From contig NC_049993.1 of assembly GCF_000003815.2 (NCBI RefSeq), forward strand, positions 7,537,969 through 7,601,968: a stretch of DNA of 64,000 nucleotides, in the 5' to 3' direction. The stretch is from Branchiostoma floridae (lineage: Eukaryota; Chordata; Leptocardii; Amphioxiformes; Branchiostomatidae). This document shows, piece after piece, positions 11,889 through 22,300 of this stretch. Under the pieces are notes generated by a model that did no database searches, was not told the origin of the DNA, and worked only from the letters and a program-made list of their open reading frames with translations. The translations under genes were made by a program, and so were the position numbers. Position 1 is the stretch's first letter, and every line of letters starts with the position of its first letter.

Positions 11889-12970
11889 ATTAACCGGAAT
11901 GAAATGTTTATATTAATTGTTCCTTAGATATTGTGTTTTAGGTGTTTTGATATTATCAGTGACTAGTTAAACTGTTTGATATGTTTCAATAATCTTTTTA
12001 TACTGGGGACGTATCAGGAGTGTAAAACATAAAAATTCTCTATCGATCGGCTTTAAATTGTTAATAATTCTAATCCTTAACTTCATGATATCTTTGATAT
12101 GTAGTAGGATTAACGATTTCAGTCTGACGATTGCATTGTAATTGTTGCATAGATTGCTTGCATTTACTTCTGTGTACATGTACATGTGAATATGGGACAA
12201 CGAGAATGGCATTTAGCCAACAGTATTGTTAAGATATAAAGGGAAAGCTACTAACAAGTTGCTGAATTCCTGTTTTCCTGCTGTTCATCGAAAATATATT
12301 TCTACCTGGTACATACTCTATACATACATGTACAGGAAGTCAATCGAACTGGTTTCTAGGATTCCGTAAGTTTGCCTTAAGCAACACTGGCTTTCGTTAT
12401 TGTTCCTTCACACCCAGCAAAGTCAGGCTTCCCGACTGTTTGCGGTATCCTTCTTGGAACCCAAAAGCCTTACGAGCAGCGGTTCTGGGAAATTCGTATA
12501 AAAATGAAACCACCGTGAGACAATCGACACTAGACAGGCCTAGGTTTCTGGCGGAGCTTATCCAGAAGACCATATGAAAGTCTACACGTCAATCCTTCGC
12601 TATCTCCAATGGTACCAAACAATGTAGTCAAAATCTACCCGTCCTCACAAGTCCCTGAAAAGCAACATTTTCTGATGAATGATTGTGTGCCGGCTTTCTT
12701 GAGTGGTTGAAAAGTACGGACTTGACATTTGCTCACTGTTTGATGGATGGTTGAATGAAGGCTTTGATTCGGCACTCGACGTTTTAGACTGCCAGGAGCC
12801 GGAGTGATAAAAGTGTCACTTAGCTACTGTTAAAGGCTTTGGAATAAATCAACTGGATGTCGTGAAAAATCAACGCAACGTCGTTCAACACGTAACACTT
12901 AACGGGTCTCCAGAATGGATGTTAGTAAGGAAACAGTGCGCCCTACGAACATCCGAACATATAGTATTGT

Positions 12971-12989
12971 AACACACAAACACACACAC

Positions 12990-13030
<41 letters not shown>
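12971..13030. repeat. (CA)n microsatellite
   Basis: CA dinucleotide tract next to the MITE copy that starts near 13086. Confidence 0.95.
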
Positions 13031-13032
<2 letters not shown>

Positions 13033-13085
13033 GAGAGAGCACAAGGGGAATTCTTGATGTGTGTCGTCAATCATGTTAACGTTAC

Positions 13086-13303
13086 TTCACATTTTTGCGC
13101 GAATAACCTATATCCGTTATTTCGGATATTCGGATTTTCGGATATCAAGTTTGGGATATCGGATATCAAGGCGACAGGCTGTGGTACCAGCCTGCAATAC
13201 TTTGAAATTATTGCTAGTTGAAACTACCGTCTGTCGACTTGATTTCACTAAATACTTGGTCTTAAAACAACGGATATAGGTTCCCCCGCGGATAAAGGTT
13301 AAC
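13086..13303. mobile_element. MITE family A, copy 1
   Basis: Ends in inverted repeats: GCGAATAACCTATATCCGTT at the left, and AACGGATATAGGTTCCCCCG then CGGATAAAGG at the right. The internal block ACCGTCTGTCGACTTGAT is shared with the copies at 58072 and 61280. There is no coding potential. The left side is degraded and contains extra GGATAT repeats. Confidence 0.7.
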
Positions 13304-13347
13304 TAGCTTTACAGTTCTACATATAATATACAACGTTACAGACTTAC

Positions 13348-13524
13348 ATGGACAGCGTTGCTTGTTGCACTGGCCCCTCTGCTCCACCGGACCCACACAG
13401 CCGGCTCCACGCCCGGGGGTGGGGGTGGGGCTGTCACAGCTCCGCTGCCTCACCCGTAACCCCACCCCACACGACTCCGAGCAGGCGCCCCACGGACCCC
13501 ACGAACCCCAACCACCGTCAAGGA
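13348..13524 (-). CDS. TSP1 repeat exon (first TSP1 of the PAN-EGF-TSP1 gene)
   Basis: This 177-bp exon encodes a textbook TSP1 repeat. It has three spaced tryptophans (GGWGSWGPWG), CSESCGVGLRVRQRSC, and a final QRCP. The acceptor TTAG lies before 13524 and the donor is T|GTAAGT at 13348. Both ends are phase 1, matching the phase-1 end of the EGF exon at 17974, so the spliced product reads EGF-TSP1-TSP1. The WxxWxxW pattern is the usual site for C-mannosylation, and CSESCG resembles a Cys-Ser/Thr O-fucosylation context. The codon between the two modules reads Val (G plus TC). Confidence 0.88.
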
Positions 13525-13589
13525 CTAAGGGGAAAAAAAGGACAATTGTTTTCCCAGCGATCCTCCCATAGTCAATACGTGAGACAGAA

Positions 13590-13800
13590 AAGTAAGTGTG
13601 TTGATGTTCGTGTGTTTGTGCGTGTGTGTATTTGTATGTATGCGCGCTTGTGTCTGTGCATGTGTGTGCGTATGTGTTTGTGTGTGTGCGCGGTGTGAAT
13701 GTGAGTGTATGTACATATGTGAATGTGTGTGTGCGTATGTGTATGTGCTTGTGCGTGTGAATGCATGTGTATGTGTGTGTGTGCGCGTGCCTTTGTGTGT
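13590..13800. repeat. TG-rich degenerate microsatellite
   Basis: About 200 bp of interrupted TGTGTG/TGCGTG repeats directly upstream (in gene sense) of the TSP1 exon. Long ORFs across it on both strands are low-complexity artefacts. Confidence 0.85.
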
Positions 13801-15439
13801 TTACGTATAGCAGATGACACTTCATTAGCACGATCCCAATAGTAATTTAACATACCAAACAACTATCCTTATCATCAAACTTAGAATATATAGAAACAGC
13901 CAGACCTCCTCATTACATTGGCGCATTGGTAAAATCTATGCTAAACCTATGCTAAACATGGAAACCTCGAAACTTGAGCAGACTTGCACGAAACTTTGCA
14001 ATTTAACGTACAAAGTGAAAGCGAATACAACCAGCTGGTGTCTTATAAATAGATCAATATAGAATAGCCTAATTATACCTACAACTACAAGGTCGGTATA
14101 CATGTATGACCTATCCTTGATGACATGAGGATACTCTAAAAATAGATATAATGCCGAAATGATATCTTGATAGAATAGGTGAGCTCGCAAGATTCTGGTA
14201 TTCTGTTCAGGCTAAAAATATCGAGGCACTCAAATAGACGCCCCGTATGTATTTCACAGCTCATCATAGATAGGGTGTCATCATTCGTTCCTATTGTTGT
14301 AATAGCAGCAAAACCTAAACCTGAATTCATAAGTAGACATGCTGTTGAGGAACAGGGACATGGCACCATCATTTACGATACTGTGCATCCCTTGTGGGGA
14401 AGGAGAACATCTTATTTTATTGTGTCTTATCAATACTGTCTCGATTCTGTCTCCTTCAGTCTCCACGAGACTGCTCTCTATCATAAGTTTACGAGTGAAG
14501 GCAAGTGAGTCCTCCTATTGAGTGTGTACTACATGTTTGCTTTGACAGCCAATCTGTCTGGTCTACTGTTGCGTTTTCCTCCTTGTCAAACACCATTTCT
14601 CTCTCTATTTCCGAATACGCCTTGAATGAATGAATGTACAGATGATTGGAAGGGATGAGTCTAACAGGAAATGGCGGATGTCTAGTTGCAGTTTGCGATC
14701 CTCCTGCACATTTCCGATATGATTGAAGATGTATAAAAAACACATTCACTTAACTACGCCTGCGTACAAAGGTTCAGATATAACGTCCTTGGCAGATCTA
14801 TGTACATGTTGGTTGCGGCGGGACACCTTCCGTTTCTGCAAGAATCTAATGATTACGTACGTTGTAACGAGCTTGGCGAGGTCGTTTTCATTTGATGCGG
14901 ATTCGATGCAACCAGCGCCAAGCGTGCATTTGAATTCCAACTTTTTCGCCATAATAGAATCTTAGTTTGTTAACCTGAATAGAAACATAAGCAGTTTAAA
15001 CTGGTCGTCAAGATGGTGCCTCACTACCGACAGCATCAGGACAAGGTTCTTCATCGGCAGAAGGTCAACGAATTCAAAATTGACACCGATTGAGCTTATA
15101 TTTAACCATATTACATTGCACGGAACTCTGGGATCATATCTATGAACACCGGTCGACCCCTGAATATATCGCGATGTGACGGAGAGGAAACCAGTCGAAT
15201 CACGGCTGAAAATGATTCTTTTGAGCTGCAGAATCGTCAGGTGAGCCATTTTCCTGCCGTGTGACACCTATCTATCGTTCTCAATGAACAATCATTTAGA
15301 ACTTTTTAAAATCATATTTACTTTTGGACAAACAAGGGCAATGTGGGATGTGGGACTGCACTTAACTCACTTCATTCAACTTATTTTAACAGTGTCACAT
15401 ACACAACATGATACGATGCAGGCCATGTGGGGAGTGGGT

Positions 15440-15570
15440 TAGTGTCCACTTTTACACCTGGGTAGAAAGAGGAAAGTCGTGTAGAGTGCCTTTCCGAAGG
15501 GCACAAGATTGGTAGAATGATAGGATTCAAACCCGATACCTCTGGGTTCTGGGCCAAACACTAATACTTC
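15440..15570 (-). mobile_element. tRNA-derived SINE, diverged copy
   Basis: Same order of segments as at 11150: ACACCTGGGTAGAAAGAGG, GTGCCTTTCCGAAGGGCAC, then a B-box relative (complement of GATTCAAACCC). The A box is decayed. Confidence 0.65.
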
Positions 15571-15595
15571 AGTCCCAAGGACAGCAGCACACTTC

Positions 15596-16850
15596 TGTGG
15601 TTTTGTTACTTGGCGCACATACATAGCGGCAACGGTTGATTTAGTATCTTGGTGCTAACCAAGAAGGCCAAAACCTCGCATGTACATATCTGTGACCAAC
15701 TGAAGCCTATACCTATATTATAGGCCTAGATATGCAGGGTTTCTGTTCCGTATAGATGAATGAACATGTACAGTACTCACGGCGCAACAATTCAGCACCA
15801 AGGACAGTACCACCATGAAGTACCCCAGCTGTTTCTCTACATCGATGAGACTTACGTTGTAGCACCGTATTTAGCCTTGAAACTTGAATTCAAGTGAAAC
15901 GTACCTAACAGTTCGGAGAAACTACTCACACGCCACAGCTTGAGGACATATCCTCTTTTCCAAGAAAACATTAGTAAAGCATCATTGCATTACACGTTAC
16001 TTAAGGTGGGGTCACACATGCGTATATAATAGTATATATTCAAGTCAGTTTGAGGTGCGTATGAAGCTCTTAGTATCTACCAGGCTCCACAGGTCGCGGG
16101 AAAAATAGTACAAATTGGACAAATATAGATACATAACATGCCGGATGAATTAGCTGACCGAGAAGTATGGTTAGCGACCCAGCTAACACGTCTGACATGT
16201 TACCTGTTTACGTTTGTCCAATTTCTATTATTTTTCCAACGACCTGTGGAGCCTGGTGAAGGCAAATACTCCCATGCACGCCTCATACGAACTTAAACAT
16301 ATACGCAGGTGTGACTCCACCTTAAAATCATGTCTGTAATGCTGTTTGATGCTGTATTTACAAGTCTCGTAAGTAATACAGAGGCATATCCCTGCCAACT
16401 GTAAGGCAGGAGATATAAGTTTTGACAGGCGTACCACGCCACATTGCACACAGCTGCTTAGTGTGTCTGAATTGATCATTTTCTAAAGCGTGAAATGGTC
16501 TTTTTATATGCACGAAATCGTGCATAGAACACTTCAGTACTTGATGACCTTTTTATGACCTTTTCAATGACTTATGCATGACGCATCTCACGAATGCCTC
16601 TTGTTAGTTGTGTCCTTGAATGCAGTGATAGCAGACACAAATCAGATTCTCCCATGTGTATATTGTACATGTATGTGCATCTGTACGAAACAGAATCTGC
16701 AGAATATCTTGTAATATAGCTACAGGCTTCAGTCAGTCACAGATATGTACATTCGAGATTTTTTTTGCTTTATTGGTTAGCACCGGGATACTAAACCAAT
16801 CGTTGCCTTAGTAACAAAGCGACAGTAGTGTGTTGCTGTCATTGGTGCTG
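15596..16850. repeat. Inverted repeat pair, possible larger transposon remnant
   Basis: A block at about 15628-15660 (CGGTTGATTTAGTATCTTGG) recurs inverted at about 16775-16812 (TTAGCACCGGGATACTAAAC). The two arms face each other about 1.2 kb apart, and the fold-back MITE at 16001 sits between them. No transposase was seen. Could be a nested insertion. Confidence 0.4.
16001..16325. mobile_element. Fold-back MITE bounded by TTAA
   Basis: The two arms are about 120 bp each and nearly fill the 325-bp element. The left arm begins TTAAGGTGGGGTCACACATG. The right end is its complement, beginning TTAAGGTGGAGTCACACCTG when read inward. Both arms share CAGGCTCCACAGGTCG and AATTGGACAAA. TTAA at both ends fits a TTAA-targeting superfamily (piggyBac or Kolobok type). 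Confidence 0.78.
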
Positions 16851-17410
16851 AAGCGTTCGTATGACATCTGTGTTGAACAATTGTATTAAAGCTGTCACCA
16901 TGTATGTGCGACAGGTAACAACCTTAATCTCCAAGCAGATGTTGCGAGGTGGAAGATTTTGGACGGCCGCTTCTCTGACAGCCATCCACAGAGCAATTCA
17001 GCTGTCAGAAGACGCTCCGAAATTTCAGCCTAATATCTTCACACATCATCTGCACATCTATTTTCTATAACTTGTTGTCGTGAACTGTAACCACCGATCT
17101 AAACGCGATTGCTATAATGTCCTATAGAGGTCAGCTTAGCACTCCAGTGACTAATCCTCTGGTCACATCTGCCAACGGCTTTGTTTCGTCCATTAGTAAC
17201 TCGATTAAGCGGTGCCACCATGAAAAGTAGCCGACCAAGCAGATGTGTCGTTATGTTTTTGGACTTGACTGCCACTTCTCTAACAGCCACCCACAGAGAA
17301 ATTCAGCTGTCAGAAGACGCTACAATCTGTCAGCTCAACATCTACTTGGAGACTGCAACAAGCCGACAGAGCTGCCAGCGTACCTCATATTGTTGCTGAC
17401 CCTGGTGCTG
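16840..17410. repeat. Two diverged direct repeat units
   Basis: Segments near 16950-17030 and 17260-17340 share ACAGCCA(T/C)CCACAGAG and AATTCAGCTGTCAGAAGACG. Both are followed by similar ATC-rich text. They are probably fragments of one repeat family. Confidence 0.5.
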
Positions 17411-17973
17411 AAGTACCAACAAACCAACTGCTGTATTTGTAGATTTATGTTAATATTTAGTCCAACGGACTAACATTTCTGAAGGGGAAATTCCCCATTC
17501 AAACCTTGTAGACGCCTAGTCTATGGCAACAACGAAGCTGGTGTGTTACGCCGAAGGGCGGTTATACCGGCTATATAGATACAGATACAGATAAAGAACA
17601 AACACAGGTGTTTTGTAGTGCAATGAATTAGTCTCCTGCAGATTGATCTGATTATTATTACCTTCGCCAGGAAGGTAACATTTCGGTAGCGTTTGTATAT
17701 GTGTCTGTATATGTGTGGTTGTGGATGGACAGTACTAGTATAACCAGAGAAGATCTAAATGGATTGTATTGATATTTAGTATGTGAATTTGTATTCATGA
17801 TATGAGACCTTGAAACGATGAAATTTTGGGACTTCGTAGCGAATCGTTACGGTACTGTAGTGGAACTTTCGGTTGTTATATCTGTACATACTAGCCTACT
17901 GGAATGATTAGTTTCCCAGAGAAAGTATAAGATGTAGACACTTTCAGACTTTCAATCCCGTCCAAATCCTTAC

Positions 17974-18103
17974 CTTCCTCATGACACTGCTGCCCGTGGT
18001 ATTCAGTAGCAGCACAGAAGCAGTAGTAAGGCGGGTTCGACCCGGGGCGCTCCTGACACATGCCGCCATGGAGACACGGACGACTGGCGCAGGCCGGCAA
18101 CCC
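17974..18103 (-). CDS. EGF-like domain exon of the PAN-EGF-TSP1 gene
   Basis: The exon encodes one EGF-like module with all six cysteines: ACASRPC, GGMC, YYCFC and QQC. No Asp/Asn calcium-binding signature is visible, so it is probably non-calcium-binding. The donor is G|GTAAGG at 17974, phase 1. The acceptor is ambiguous: AG before 18103 gives phase 0, and TAG before 18106 gives phase 2 and would need a different donor in the preceding exon. The module lies between the PAN half-exon and the TSP1 exon on the same strand. Confidence 0.82.
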
Positions 18104-18157
18104 CTCCTAGCGGACCAGAAAGGCATGTCAGTATTTTACACTCTTTACATCATAATG

Positions 18158-18225
18158 AAAATAATAACTTTATTGCAAGATCATGTCCAATGGCTAGTGT
18201 AAAGTAAAACAATAGCATAAGACTT
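18158..18225 (-). repeat. Retroposon 3'-end fragment
   Basis: AATAACTTTATTGCAAGATC again, followed by AAAGTAAAACAATAGC. It is related to 5556-5612. Confidence 0.5.
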
Positions 18226-18428
18226 GTCAAGAATGAAATATATAACGTTAGATAGATTAAAAGGGAAATGTCAAATGACAACTGTTCAAAATCTATTTCT
18301 ACCTTTACAAATACGCTGATAGTATTCGCGATATGTTCGTGTGCGTCTTAGCATCATATTGCATAGCTTTGCGGTTGATTTTTAACCGACTAACGTTAAC
18401 GTCGAGTTCATTTGGAGTTGCAACGCAC

Positions 18429-18555
18429 CTCTGGCGGAACGATATCTGTCCGACCGAAGTACTGATACCCGGGGGCGTTAACCAGCAGGAGGGAACTGTT
18501 GGTGACTTCGGCGTTCAGCTCACACGTGGTCTCTGCCTTGTTGTAGTTGTAGGAA
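18429..18555 (-). CDS. PAN/apple domain, C-terminal half exon
   Basis: The exon reads SYNYNKAETTCELNAE, then LLVNAPGYQYFGRTD. This is the usual second half of a PAN/apple domain (Y-x-x-x-x-x-C-x-L, then a YxYF-type end). The acceptor is ATTTCAG before 18555. Its first base completes the split Ser codon left by the phase-2 donor of the exon at 19151, so the product reads LQTCSSYNYN. The proposed donor GAG|GTGCGT after 18429 ends the exon in phase 0. PAN domains bind protein or carbohydrate ligands in secreted proteins. Confidence 0.78.
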
Positions 18556-18984
18556 CTGAAATATAGAATTTTTAAAAGATAAATTGTGGGAAATTCTCAC
18601 TGGTGGTTAGCAAACTTCAAAGACCAAACATACCCAATATTTAGGTGTTATTTAGACAAGGAAATTTACCCGACATATCTGAGCCGCTAGCGCTCTTTTC
18701 CAACGCCAAAAGCGACTTGTATTTTGTGTATCATGTTTATCCATGAAGGTACAGCAGTAACCGTCAAAAATAGTAATACTTGCAACAGGGAAGCTAAATA
18801 TAGATGGCGGAGTGGTGAAGGAAGGAGAGAAGGGAGGAAGGAAATAGAGGAGAGCGTGAGCGGGTGAAAGAGATGAGGAGAGAGATCTAGATCGACCGAC
18901 CTGCACGTCTAAGTTTCGCACAGGTCCCTGGAAGGGTCGTATCGTACGCGTACCTATGTATGTGTGTGCATTATTTCTGTGTGT

Positions 18985-19200
18985 TTGTAGGTATGTACAT
19001 GTGTGAAAGAGAAAGAGACCGGCCCACCTGCAGTGCACCCGTAGACAGGCCCGTGCGCACGCCAGGACGTGTACAAATGTATGTGTGTGTGAGTCACGTT
19101 GTGTGCGTTATTTCTGTGTGGATGTAAAAGGGAGAAAGAGACCGGCCCACCTGCAAGTCTGTAGCTGTAGACAGGCCCGTGCGCAAGCCAGGACGCTGTG
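18985..19200 (-). repeat. Tandem duplication of exon 1 3' end and splice donor
   Basis: Two copies about 130 bp apart both contain a stretch read on the minus strand as VLACARACL, then the donor TGCAG|GTGGGC, followed by CTCTTTCTC and a CA-rich tail. The upper copy is the real end of exon 1. The lower copy (about 19020-19070) lies in intron 1 and keeps the same donor and the same phase. Confidence 0.7.
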
Positions 19201-19356
19201 TGCGTAGTCGAACCGCCGCACGACGTGTCCGTCCAGACGGGCGTCTGTGGCCTCGGGGCCCGGCTTCTTGTACGTCCAGTCATACACCGCCCCGTCCGCC
19301 AGCAAACACGAACTGGCGAGGCTAGCAATTAGCAACAACAGCATGGTTTCACACAT
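19151..19356 (-). CDS. First coding exon: signal peptide and N-terminal half of PAN/apple domain
   Basis: The exon starts MCETMLLLLIASLASS, a clear signal peptide; translation could also begin at Met5 (19344). The mature part reads DGHVVRRFDYAHSVLAC, then ARACLQLQTC, the Cys-rich core of a PAN/apple domain. The exon ends at TGCAG|GTGGGC in phase 2. With the exons at 18429, 17974, 13348 and 289 it forms the 5' part of a secreted protein ordered signal-PAN-EGF-TSP1-TSP1. I cannot name an ortholog. A partial copy of this exon's 3' end and donor lies in the following intron at about 19020-19070. Confidence 0.8.
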
Positions 19357-22300
19357 GTGATCTTAACTAAAAGGATCATAAAATTGTACGACCTTAGTAA
19401 GATGCTCAATGTTGGCGAACCCACAGTTCGTGTTTTTCACATCAAGTAATTCTCATATAACGTTACTGCGTAGTTTTGCTAAAGGCTACGCTTGCGTGCG
19501 AGAATGTAAGAGCCTCTTTCCGACACAATAACTTATATTTGACATAATCCTTTACCTCAAAAGGCTAGGAAACCACAAACGGACAACAGTGACAGTTGTT
19601 AGAAATGTCCATCAGTGTCTAATGGGGTATTAAGTTGTGTTGGTAAATATTTCATACTTTTGTCACAAACGCACAAAGGTACTGGTAAACCGACGACGCT
19701 GTGGTTCAAAGACTGGGATTACAGGACTTACCTTTACTGCAGCTCTTTTAAAAGCCAAACTAGTGCAACCAAAAGCTTCATTCTGCGACATGAATAAATT
19801 ATGTATCCTGGTATTTGAGAACATCGTCGTCATCAATGAATATACAGGTCCTAATAGATGCTTAGATAGATATATATAGAAGGATTTACAACTGTTGCTA
19901 TATCCCATTCAACCCGTATACTTGTGTCTAAAAGATGGATAGATTGTGACTTTTTTGCATAACATCAACTCAAAATTCCACAAGGTACCGGAAGACTGAC
20001 ACATTGAATGGGGAAAATTTTAAGATATTTACCATAAAATACAGCATCCGTAGACCTTGAGGTATGCATACTTCATGCATCCAGACATTCTTAAGAAGGC
20101 ACTGACAAAAGTACTGTTAACTAGAGTTCAACGAACCCATCTCTTCGCCAAATAATCATGCCTTTATTTAAGACTTTAAGGTCTTATTCATGTATTACTA
20201 AATAGCAAATGACTGCATGAACTGTGTTCCTCACATGCAAACACACAAACATTACCAAAACCAGACTGTGACCTGACAGATGACCTGGTAGCATCCCTGG
20301 TCAATCAGAATTTCATGCTTGTCAATTTAGACTTTGTCCCCAGTGTAAGGGCGTCCTCCAGCAAACCATCTGTATAACAGCTGTGTCCATAGATATAGGT
20401 CAAAATGAGATATATAGAGCACAGTTTATTTCTGTTAATAAGTTTTGCTGCAGTACCTTAGGAAGCCGCTAGGGGGCCCACAATCATAATTTATCTTCGT
20501 TTTCCTGACCCCTACCCACCTACCAAATATCATCAGGATTTTTTCAAGGCTTCTCGAGTTATGCATTCCACAAACAAAAGGACGCACACACTCGGCCCAC
20601 TACCGTCCTAACGGAAAATGCTACGTCAACTATTTTCGAACACAACCTTCTTTTCCGCAGCCGCTACTTAAATACTAAATATCATGAAAATCCATACACA
20701 GCTTCTTGAGTTATATGCTGTTGGCATGGATTTATGAACTTTCCTCATTAATTATGCAAATAAGCTACTGATTTGCATAATTAGTATTACATTGTATAAG
20801 TCATCACTCATTCTATCTACATACCGAAAATCCTGATGATCTGTTTACACGTTCTCAAGTTATCCTCGTCCAAAGTTTGAACGGAAATCGGTGCCTGCAG
20901 TTCCCAAAAAGCCGCTAGGGGGTCCAAACTCACAGCACTTACTCTCTGTTTCAAGGGCTATCTACTACTCAAAAATCATGACCACAGCATGTCCAGAACA
21001 CGAAGTGCCAAAATTAAAAGTTTTGCTGCAGTACCTTAGGCAGACACTAGGGTGCCCATTATCGAACTTGACCTTTGTTTTCCTAACCCCAATCCACCTA
21101 ACAAATATAATCAGGATCCATTCAAGGGTTCTCGAGTTATCTTGCTTACAGACAAACGCACTTACATACAAATCCCGCTACAGCACCATAGGTAAGAGCC
21201 AGGTAAACCATTTTCGCACTTGACCTTCCTCTCCAAAACCGCTACACACCTACCAAGTTTCGTGAAAATCGCCCAGCTAGATTTTGACTTATGCTGCCAA
21301 AAACAAACCGCAAAAAACATACCAAGCTCGCTGCAGTACCGTAGGAAAACGCCAGGTAAACCGTTTTCAAACTTGGCATTCCTTTCGACAACTGCTACAC
21401 ACCTACCAAAAATCACAAAGTTCCATCCACAATTTCTCGAGTTATATGCTGTTGACCTACATACAGACCCAAGTCAAGCAATCTCATACTCTTCTTGGCG
21501 AAGAGAAATATGGCGACCTCCGGGGACCCTGTAGAATGATGACATATGATGTTATATATGCCAGCCTAATGGTTGGCAGAGTGGAGTGATACGGAGGGTG
21601 ATCAATAAGGCCTCACCAAGAAGTGATAAGCAGAACTCAGATTTCGAAGTCAAGTATAAAGTCTTATATAAATGTGTACCAAACTTCAAATTATTGTCAT
21701 CATTACTTTGCAGGTGGCACCAAGTACATGTAAACCTTTTGTCTGATTCAACTTGTTCAACTCTTTGGACATTTTTAGACTCAAGTTAATGTACTTTTTT
21801 TTTACAACCGGTTAACCTGACCTTTTTCAAAACCTAAAATACCCGGCACTTCTTTCTGATTTGGTGCAATAGTTTGTCTTTGTCTTACAATTTTCTTTAT
21901 ACTTTTCATCCACTTCTGGTAGCTTCAAATTAATTGTGTTAACTGCAAGTCTAAATCTGGACGGTAAAAGAAAGACATGGAGATCTATATGAAGTATATT
22001 TATTTGCATTGTGCCAAAAGATCATTAAAACGCTTGCAACAAAACAGTAGCATAGAAGTTGATGCAAAGAAATAGAAAAAGCCACAAAGAATTATTAGAA
22101 AACAGGAAACACAATATCAACTACAATGTATTCAACATCATCTTCCAGAAAACTTTTTTCCTTTCAACTAAAAATCAATCCTTCGAAGTACTAAAAGAAA
22201 AAGAAAGCAATATAATATTGATATACATAATCATTGTACAGATTAAAATAAATGACAACTAGTACTGCTAAGCCTGAATTTTAGTCAATATATGATAGTG

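Larger units (their letters stand above)
457..13347. other. Large intron between TSP1 exons, rich in nested elements
   Basis: This 12.9-kb interval between two phase-1 TSP1 exons holds a CA repeat, a truncated LINE, an hAT-like MITE, an inverted-repeat element, an AT/CT microsatellite, the intronless plus-strand ORF at 9501, a tRNA-SINE and MITE remains. I saw no further TSP1-like exon on the minus strand. Stretches 620-2290, 5600-6760 and 7560-9300 show nothing I can name. About 8390-8640 has two loosely similar direct copies of a CCTCAATGAACG-type segment. Confidence 0.5.
13525..17973. other. Intron between TSP1 and EGF exons
   Basis: Holds the TG tract, a decayed SINE, the fold-back MITE and repeat fragments described separately. 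No further exon of the minus-strand gene and no plus-strand gene was recognised. 13860-15300 and 17480-17900 show nothing I can name. Confidence 0.5.

Noticed and set aside
13262-13862. His/Thr-rich ORFs upstream of the TSP1 exon
   Set aside because: They read through the TG/CA microsatellite. Only the TSP1 part, between clear splice sites, is coding.
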